DNA from: Tubiluchus corallicola | Taxonomy: Eukaryota > Priapulida > Priapulimorpha > Priapulimorphida > Tubiluchidae | Length of the DNA: 64,000 bases | Assembly: GCA_030141605.1 (NCBI GenBank) | Contig: JAQGDQ010002373.1 | Location: 281,921 to 345,920, forward strand | Direction of reading: 5' to 3' | Part shown: positions 47,959-64,000 of the stretch, piece by piece | Numbering within the stretch: position 1 is the stretch's first letter | How the letters are laid out: each line of letters begins with the position of its first letter | Notes under the pieces: model-generated | What the model saw: only the letters and a program-made list of their open reading frames with translations | What the model was told of the DNA's origin: nothing | Database searches by the model: none | Made by a program: the position numbers and the translations under genes

Positions 47959-49910
47959 ATGTCGGGGGATAAAACTGCAGAAGAACAAGTTGCTCGTGGC
48001 AGTGTTGTAACAGTTGAAATGGAAGAGCCAACTACAACGAAAGACACGAAAATGATGCGCTTTATTGTGAGGCTGAAGAAAATATCGAGAAATGGATTTA
48101 AAACCTTTAAAAATTTGTTTAAATTCGACTTTAACATCTCTACCGTCTTGGTGGTATTGTTGACAGTTTTCATGCTAAAAAATGACGAGAAGGTGCCGGA
48201 CTGTAATCATTGGCATAACCACGTGACTCATCATTTCAAAATGCCTGCGACAGTCAAGAAACTAACCCAGTGTGAAACTGTGATCATGCGGGCTCAAGCT
48301 GTTCGGTTCAAAGCTGAAGAAGTCTCGAACGAAATTCTGCCAAAGGTACACATATTTTGTATATATTTTACTTTATACTTTATCGACCATATATAGTCAC
48401 ATATTAGATCATACATAAATCATTCTATAGTCTTAGACAGTAAGGCAGATTGTTAGACAGATATATGAAGTACAATTATTACTGAAATCTAGAATACCAT
48501 TATGTCAGCAATGAAGGTGTGACCTTTTTCCACGTTAAATAGCGACGCAGGACAATAAATGGCAACTCACACAAGTTAAAAATACAAACATCAAAAACAG
48601 TCGCAGAAGTAAGCGAGCATACATAATGTTGCATACACATAAGCTCAACGTCTATAACTCAAAAAACTATAACGCACGAAAACAAAAGTAACAAATTGTA
48701 TCAATATTATATATACAGAATACGCCTACCATCCATAGTCCATATTTATTTTAACTGCTAAACTTTCACTGTGATGTCTAAAGGTTAGAAATTGAGTAGG
48801 CCTATCTACAAGTTAAATTTGGGCATTAGAACTTGTGGTTTTCTTACGTTTGAAACACTTGTGCACGTTCATCGTTTTGTGACTAGAAAGTCTGAAAAGC
48901 GGCGTGATCAATGACAATATCTGTCACAGCAATCACGCGAGAACAATAACAGGTCAAAATTAAGTTTCAGATTGCAACTACACTGATGTGTAGAGAGCTA
49001 TCTCTCGCAAGAGGAGCGACAAAATTAACTCTGGGTTGTCTGTGTATAATTAAAAATCATTTTTTCAGTTGGGATTTGAATCTCATCCAGGATATGATTT
49101 GTACCCAGGACTGATCGCCGACGAAGGATTTCCATCTCCGCCAGACATTGATTCAAACTGGAGCGTATGTTGATTGATTAATGTACAAAATTAATATTTT
49201 CGATAGACTGCATTGGCTAGAAATGTAGGCTTGTTTGTTCTTATTGGCGCGAAAAATATTCGTATCGACGGCGGTTATCTCAATACTGTATTTAAAAATG
49301 CCTACATATGTGCTTACCTTTAGCCAACTACGGCTTTTTGTTAGTTGTTTTGTAGTATACATATACTCATATTCATCAAACAAAATAGGGCAAGTTCAAA
49401 AAAGCTTAAACTAAGAAAACATAGAAAATATAAAAATAGAAGTTATTTCTTTTAATTTTTTTAAGTTTTAAAATTATTTCAAAATTAATTATTTTAGCAA
49501 TGTAATCACAGGCCATAATCTGCGCGTATCACTAAGTTTTACAAGAATACCTAAACTAAATGAATTTTTATTTATAGGCTTTCGAAGTGGTGGATCTCGT
49601 TTATAAAAACACCACAAACATCTTGGAATTTGTGACTGAAGCGGCTGAGTCTTATGAGGGGTTTGATTATTCTCTAGTCTACGTCGTAGATGAGATTAGG
49701 AATTTGATCGCCTTGGTATTTTTCACCTCGGAAGCCATTACGGGGCAAGTAGTGCAGAAGTTTGACGCTGATGTTACTCCCAAGAGTCCGGTCAACCCAT
49801 CAGAATTTGATTTTCGAACGTATCAAATGATGAGAAATCTCATGAGCTATATGACTTTTGTTCAAAATGTTTATGATAAAATAAACAAAAATGAAATAGT
49901 TTCGGCCTGA
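47959..49910 (+). CDS. Orphan single-pass membrane protein, 271 residues
   Basis: Three exons are read at 47959-48345, 49069-49164 and 49578-49910, joined in phase 0 with donors GTACAC and GTATGT and acceptors TTTTTTCAG and TTTATAG. Residues 1-30 are polar and acidic; 31-56 are strongly basic (RFIVRLKKISRNGFKTFKNLFK). Residues about 59-73 (NISTVLVVLLTVFML) form a short membrane segment. The remaining 200 residues would be lumenal or extracellular by the positive-inside rule, with two cysteines (DCNHWHNH and LTQCETV) and an N-glycosylation sequon (KNTTN). No signal peptide, and no enzyme motif is visible. I do not recognise a family. Promoter, splice sites and poly(A) signal are all in place, so a real gene is likely. 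An organelle-anchored protein is possible given the short hydrophobic segment. Confidence 0.78.
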
Positions 49911-49984
49911 TTGTTGTTTTTTGATAGCACGTGTAAGTACCTTAATCAAAGTATTGGCTACCTAATTATCCCAGTGATTTTGTT

Positions 49985-49990
49985 AATAAA
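49985..49990 (+). terminator. Poly(A) signal AATAAA of the orphan membrane protein gene
   Basis: AATAAA occurs 75 bases after the TGA and is followed by a T/G-rich stretch (TTTTTTGGTTTGTTTTG), the expected downstream element. Confidence 0.75.
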
Positions 49991-51338
<1,348 letters not shown>

Positions 51339-51611
51339 TCAGTAATAATGAAGACCCTTTGAAAACATTCCAATTTCTCTTAGAATGGTACGATGGAAAC
51401 AATTGATTTGCTGAAGAGAAGAGATTGTCATCCTTCGGAGATTATCAGCCTCTTTTACCGTTACTGAATCAAAGATTCTTACTAAATTTTCACGGCTGAG
51501 TAAACTCTGGCTTCTTCTAACGTGCGTGAAATTTCTTTGCAAAAGTGGTTGGTAGATGGCAGCACATTCCTTCTCTACAGCGTTAACTTTCGCGGAAAAC
51601 GCGAATTTCAT
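51339..51611 (-). CDS. Pcc1/LAGE3-like KEOPS complex subunit
   Basis: A single-exon 90-residue frame starts [20 protein letters not shown] and ends GLHYY. Length and pattern fit the Pcc1/CTAG family: an N-terminal beta strand then a helix with Glu-Lys-Glu-x-Ala, a central strand pair ([16 protein letters not shown]), and a C-terminal helix [15 protein letters not shown] like the LRxxxxSxxDxxxx helix of yeast Pcc1 and human LAGE3. In KEOPS, Pcc1 dimerises and contacts Kae1/OSGEP, which makes N6-threonylcarbamoyladenosine on tRNA. The true ATG is at 51611; a longer frame depends on a TTG. It is divergent from PRPS with 22 bp between start codons. Similarity is judged by eye and is remote; a chance frame remains possible. 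Confidence 0.55.
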   Translation of the reverse strand: MKFAFSAKVNAVEKECAAIYQPLLQRNFTHVRRSQSLLSRENLVRIFDSVTVKEADNLRRMTISSLQQINCFHRTILREIGMFSKGLHYY

Positions 51612-51633
51612 AACAAGCAATACTCATAGAAAG

Positions 51634-59117
<7,484 letters not shown>

Positions 59118-59306
59118 GAGCGTTTTTACAATGACGTCAGTATTTTCGACCAAATCCTCAAGATATTTACGACCCATGTTTGTTTTTAATGCGGAGCGGG
59201 GATGCGATTGTTATGCTTTTTTGTGATATGTGCTGTGGTAGTAGGTAACATGTGATTGAGTTTTTTCTTATAACGTGGAATTGTTTGCTGTTTAAGTTTA
59301 TCGTGG

Positions 59307-59312
59307 AATAAA
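59307..59312 (+). terminator. PRPS poly(A) signal AATAAA
   Basis: GGAATAAAACAG occurs 190 bases after the PRPS stop codon and is followed by a T-rich stretch (TTTTACTTCTTTCTGTG). Confidence 0.7.
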
Positions 59313-59436
59313 ACAGTTTTACTTCTTTCTGTGAACTGTTGCTGATCACCAATGACAGCAGTTTGCTATGGATAGCAGCAACTGGTTGTAAATTTCCTGT
59401 TAATAGCATCTGTTAATAGAAACTAGCTTAATGATA

Positions 59437-60003
59437 CAGTAAAGTACGTATAACTCGAATTCTTCCGTATCTCAAACAGATCTCCTGGAACGGATTTTCT
59501 CTTTTGTTTTTCCCTTAAACAAGCATTGCGTAATTTGAACCAAATTCCCGGTACAATTCTTAAGAATTTGATTGAAATTACCTCGCCTGTCTTGAACAGC
59601 CTCCCAAGCGAGAAATTCTACGTGAAAATGTAGACTTACTGCCACATTATGATTTTAACTGTTAGTTTCAGCAAAAATACTGCAAAGATTTCTTGTATTA
59701 CCTTACTTAACGAACGTGATTTAATGTAGGTCACAACATTATTATTGCCGAATTTTATCAACCATGTTAATCAGGCTACAGTAGAGTGGACCAGTCATTG
59801 TATTTTTGGTTATTCATAAAATTATTGTTTGTTACTTGATCAAAGGCTCAGTTTATCATTTTCACTGGTTGTTGTGTTACTAGTGTATTGTCCGATATTC
59901 TTTATTGACTTAATCTTGTTTCCTGATGAACATCGTCTAAACGTTCACATAACTTGAACAAATTTTCCGGTGCGGAGGTGTTCAAGTTATACATAGGTTA
60001 TTG
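59437..60003. mobile_element. Pogo/Tigger-like MITE (567 bp) with TA target duplication
   Basis: The left end CAGTAAAGTACGTATAACTC and the right end, read inverted, CAATAACCTATGTATAACTT match at 18 of 23 bases. TA flanks both ends (59435-59436 and 60004-60005). Internal sequence has further half-matches (TCCGGTGCGG, TAACTTGAACAAATT). No transposase frame. It lies immediately downstream of PRPS. Confidence 0.82.
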
Positions 60004-60005
60004 TA

Positions 60006-63000
60006 TGTCCATACATTCATTTGTCTTTGGCAGTTATTGCATTAATATAATAATTAAAGATCCGTTACTATTCGTTTTTAGTTTGTGAATTGTTTAATAC
60101 TAACACATATCTTATCAAAAAGTCATAGTAGGTTTACTGATCAAATGACCTTGGCAGGTTAAAAGAGGGTGTTTTTGAAATTTTTAAAATACAGTATTAT
60201 TGGCTAGCAGTGCTCTAATTTGTTTGAAAGATGTGTTAGTAGGAAGGAAGATTTGCAATTTAAATAATTAGAGTTCATGCCTAACAAGCTACCGCAACAT
60301 CAGAAGCTTACGATACCAGTTTGCATCAGTAGCACAGAAATTAATGTAATTTGTTTGTATTAAATCAGTAACTTGCTATTTTTTACAATGGTAAGTTTAT
60401 TAAAAATGCTCGTTTTAATTTTTAACAGATCTTTGGCATCATGTTTTATCATAATACAAAGTAACAGAAACTCATTATTTACAAATTGAATAGTTTTCGG
60501 ATAGAATGTTTGTAGGCACACGACACTGATTTTCCCACATTTTCTTACATTGATGATATTTGCGTCGTCAAAATTCTAGTGCAACTGCAAGTGTCCAATT
60601 ATTTCACTATCATAAATGTTTGGCAAAACACGAAAATTTAGCATTGCATTGCATTGTTGTTTGTAAATTTGGTTGATATCAGCGTGTACAAATGTTGAAA
60701 AAATCCAGTCTGAATTGAATTGTTTTGATGTGCATAGTGTGAAACAGTAATTCAAAGATATAATCTGCAAATAAAGTTTTTAAACAAAAAAATTACTTTG
60801 ACAGCTTTTTTGGTTATTCACCAAAAATTACAATATATGGCAATGCTGACTATTTTTTCTTACCCAGTATACCCATTGATGTATTACAGTAATCTACATA
60901 GCAATGCTGATATTATACTTGAGGTGAAACATTTTACAAATTTGGACATGCCTAATATACTATTTTCACGCTTCATAAAATTATATCAACCTTCCGCCTT
61001 GTTTCCTCTTAACACTTTCACTACGTAGTTGCTTTTAACTGGGCCGCATTGGCTTTTGTACTTCTTGTGGTGTGTTACTAAAACAGAATCTTGTAAATAA
61101 ATAAATAGCCATTTGTTATTAAACATTAATTCTGAATACTAGTTTTATTTATACGCATGGGTACACATATATGCCCTCATGCATGCACTCACGCGCACAC
61201 CCACACAAATAAGCACATATTTAAATTTAGAAGCCAATTTACACAAAAGTTCATATTAGTAATCCATAATACGCAATTATTTTATCAGTATGCAGAACAA
61301 GTGACTGTCATGAAATTTTGCATGAAAACGTTCTACACAGTATTTGGAATGCACCTGGCTTCAGATGCTGATTGGCTAGTTAGCCTTACTTGTTGCGACG
61401 CAACCACAATCTCTCGGCTGTTAAACTTTTCTACAATGTTTTTGCATAGCCGTAGCTGCGAAATCATGGGTAACTGCGCTTAGTGCTGACCTAGGGCGGC
61501 ACTCTGCCGCCTTCCGTCCTTTACAAGGAAAACATAGGCGGCACTGTGCCGTCTTCAGTAGTGAAAGAGACCCTATTTTTGAATATTTTCTGCAGTTTTG
61601 TGTGTAGAAGGGAATGAATCCGTACTAACTATATACTCATATCATTTGACAGTATGCTCAACAGAAACTTAATAACAAAAATAAATGACAATGAAAGTGG
61701 CGATGACAATGATAATGATGAATGCAATTACTGTATTGTATTCTTAATTGATGTACACTCCATCTTTTTACTGTTGTCTGTCAAAGCATTATTGATAATA
61801 ACAACGATTAAAAAGATGACGGTGACTACGATCAAGATGATAACTGCAGTGTTTATGCTGATCACAGCTGTTCAACGTGCAATTTTCATTTCCCATGCTT
61901 TGCAGAGCCTAATTATTATTTCTCAACATTGTAGATCCAGAAAAGTGAATCAACAAAGGCTAATTAAACACAAAAACACAGCAGGTAAAATCTATAAAAG
62001 TGCACACATTTTATTTTATAGACAACAGGCATTTTAATGCATAATAAACAAGTTGGCGATAAACAATTTGTGTCTGTGTGCTCTGACAGTTATTTTAATA
62101 CAAGACAGTGGTAATCACTAATCAACAGATTTTAAAGATACAGTAACAAGTGTTTAACACTAAATGAAGATATCATTTACAATTTTAGTATTTAGAAATC
62201 ATAATATTCTATGTTTTGATGAAGCCGCCTATCAAACAGTTGACAATGATATGGTTTTTATAAAGCACTAATATCACTAAATAACTGGAACGAATTTCTG
62301 AGTAAAATTTGCTTAATCTGAAAATGAAAATCAGCACAATCCATTTCCAATGCTAAATTTCTCCTCTTCAATGCTACAATTCCATAACGCCCTTAACAAA
62401 GTTTTTGTCAGTTATTGTTAAATTACAGACGTTTCTTCAAAATTTTAATCAAATTTTTTTAGCCACGATTTGGTTTTACAGAATAAAATGCAATATTTTG
62501 GTGACAAGTTCTGATAAAGAAGACAGATTACTCCCCAATCTTACTTTTGGACTTGAGCATTTGATAAACATATCATTATTAAAGTTAATGACACAGTAAC
62601 GAACTGCATTAATAACATCTTAGTTTGTCCGTGGGGGTCTTAGCATCACTGAAAAGAACAAGACATTGAACTAAATCACGGCTAAAATATAATGCTAATG
62701 AACAATAAACTAAATAAAAATCACAACACAAAACTATGCAATTACCCGATTTGTATACAGTTTTGGCATAATTTTTTACAGGAATACTTTACCGGTGCGG
62801 CCTTCCTTTATTTACCAATAAATTACGTACAAACAGATTCACCAAAATAACAATATAGTAAACATGTAACCGTCTCAATCACTTTTAGCTAGATAACGTA
62901 ATGTCACGATTGTCTACGATCTAGCGGTACTGTAAATCAAGTTAGCTAAATAAGGTATTTACATAAAATTTGCCCTAACTTAGATGGTGCTAAGTCCACT

Positions 63001-63443
63001 ATGATATAAATGCTATCTTGATAAACTAGCTATCTATAAAATTACAGTTTAATGAAATGGAAAATATATTAGATTGGTAACAACAAACCTACCTACTCTG
63101 TAATCATGTTCTTTGTACATTTTAGTTATAATTTACAGCATATTCACGTTTCATTTTAGACGTTTATACAAAATTTTAGACCCTCTTTAATTTAAATACT
63201 TCAGACACAAAAGGGTCAGGCAATGTTTCGAATCTTACAAAATAAAATATTCAGACCATAATAAAATGCCAATTTCAAAAAAAAATGCCCAAGAAAAACA
63301 AATGCACAATATTATAATCAACATAATTATTAGTTCTCGTTATATTATCTCACAATAATAATAATAACAACAACAACAAATAACAACATTATTATTATTA
63401 ATTACTATTCACAATTTCTGTACAAAACGTACTAAAGCCAAAG
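60006..63443. other. Spacer and probable 3' UTR of the CBP/p300-like gene
   Basis: No coding exon recognised. 61495-61553 carries two GC hairpins. From about 61.9 kb onward the sequence may be minus-strand 3' UTR, with minus-strand AATAAA hexamers near 62010 and 62806. Frames at 61157-61483 and 61654-62037 arise from simple repeats and are rejected. Confidence 0.45.
61495..61553. repeat. Two GC-rich tandem hairpins
   Basis: GGCGGCACTCTGCCGCC (perfect 7-bp stem, 3-base loop) and, 42 bases on, GGCGGCACTGTGCCGTC (7-bp stem with one G-T pair) stand out from AT-rich sequence. Period 42 suggests a duplicated unit. Confidence 0.85.
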
Positions 63444-64000
63444 CTACAAGTGGTCCACTACAAACTGTGATAACTGATCCTGCATCGCAAGCGACGAATT
63501 GTCATATGCAGGTGGTACTCCTAGTTGCTCACTAGGGTTTTGTTGTGATTGAGGAAGAGGCACCGTTTCACCACCTATTTGTTGCTCCGCACCCATCAAA
63601 CCCGGATGAGGAGAATGTGTCGGTAAATGAGGTGACTGAGAGAGTTGTTGCCGTGGAGATGGTGTCATCATTGGTCGCTGGCGAGGTGATGCCACAGGGG
63701 GCGTGTGATTAGGAGGTGGCGAGCAAACTTGGTGCATCAGCTGCTGTGATGAAGGGCTTGGATGTGGCGGCTGTCCATGCGCTAATAAATGGGGATTTAC
63801 CGCTCGCTGATGCATCTGTCGCCCTCCTTGTGGATACGGAGGTGCTGGAGGCTGGTGAAATTGATGGGAAGCTGGCACTCTTTGACGGGGCATATTCATC
63901 ATCATATGCTGCTGTTGCTGCTGTTTTAACCACTGCTGATGTGCAAGTTGTTGCTGATTTTGTGCATCCAAAGTAGAACTACCTCGGAGATTTAACATTT
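63444..64000 (-). CDS. C-terminal exon of a CBP/p300-like coactivator (partial)
   Basis: An open frame enters from beyond the window and ends at TAG (63444-63446), giving at least 184 residues. It is rich in Gln, Pro, His, Met and Ser: a QQQQQHMMMNM run, PPAPPYPQGG, repeated SPR/SPHP motifs including PSPRQQLSQSPHLPTHSPHPGL, and an acidic-hydrophobic end QDQLSQFVVDHL. The tail of vertebrate p300/CBP after the NCBD shows the same order: Gln runs, SPSPRMQPQPSPH, then SSPHPGLV and a short hydrophilic end. The catalytic HAT, bromodomain, TAZ and NCBD parts would lie beyond the window. Low-complexity tails resemble one another, so other Gln/Pro-rich nuclear coactivators remain possible. Known CBP/p300 function: histone acetyltransferase and transcriptional coactivator. 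Confidence 0.6.
   Translation of the reverse strand, partial: MLNLRGSSTLDAQNQQQLAHQQWLKQQQQQHMMMNMPRQRVPASHQFHQPPAPPYPQGGRQMHQRAVNPHLLAHGQPPHPSPSSQQLMHQVCSPPPNHTPPVASPRQRPMMTPSPRQQLSQSPHLPTHSPHPGLMGAEQQIGGETVPLPQSQQNPSEQLGVPPAYDNSSLAMQDQLSQFVVDHL

Noticed and set aside
61654-62037. 127-codon plus-strand frame
   Set aside because: Built on GATGACAATGATAATGATG and ATT-rich simple sequence, without protein-like composition or splice context.

Overview
This window is nuclear DNA from an intron-rich, AT-rich (about two thirds A+T) animal genome. Exons are flanked by GT/AG splice sites, introns run from a few hundred bases to 11 kb, poly(A) signals are AATAAA, and no bacterial operons are present. 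The readable proteins are animal-type: FBXW7, proteasome subunit PSMD1/Rpn2, a PRPS1-like ribose-phosphate pyrophosphokinase, a CBP/p300-like C-terminus and a probable Pcc1/LAGE3 KEOPS subunit. Many non-autonomous transposons, tRNA-derived SINEs and LINE 3' tails also occur. An invertebrate is certain enough; a non-bilaterian such as a sponge or cnidarian is possible, but I cannot fix the phylum.

Layout. 1-0.4 kb: a 47-codon reading frame on the minus strand with a downstream AATAAA. 4.4-32.9 kb, plus strand: one long gene whose 11 shared 3' exons (24588-31593) encode FBXW7 (dimerisation helix, F-box, WD40 propeller with all three degron-binding arginines). Four upstream phase-compatible exons (4404-13351) encode a helix-hairpin-helix (HhH) domain and an acidic segment, giving a predicted 807-residue HhH-FBXW7 protein. 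A candidate alternative first exon lies in the 11 kb intron 4. 33.8-37.9 kb, minus strand, convergent with FBXW7: PSMD1 with an uninterrupted 1003-codon reading frame, a 5' UTR intron, and a promoter region holding a perfect match to the antioxidant-response (CNC/Maf) consensus next to an ETS-like core. 38-47.7 kb: gene-poor and repeat-rich. 47.8-50 kb: a three-exon orphan gene for a 271-residue single-pass membrane protein with a TATA box. 51.3-59.3 kb: a head-to-head pair, Pcc1-like (minus) and PRPS (plus, seven exons, 318 residues), with start codons only 22 bp apart. 59.4-63.4 kb: a pogo-like element, GC hairpins and probable 3' UTR. 63.4-64 kb: the C-terminal exon of a CBP/p300-like gene on the minus strand, running off the window.

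Functionally the genes are housekeeping or regulatory: SCF ubiquitin ligase substrate receptor (FBXW7), proteasome base scaffold (PSMD1), PRPP synthesis for nucleotides (PRPS), tRNA t6A modification (Pcc1-like) and transcriptional coactivation (CBP/p300-like). FBXW7 and PSMD1 act in one pathway, but their adjacency here is tail-to-tail and may be coincidental. The most unusual features are the apparent HhH-FBXW7 fusion, the extremely compact Pcc1/PRPS divergent pair, the candidate ARE at the proteasome gene, a well-preserved hAT element with a perfect 8-bp target duplication, and the orphan membrane protein.
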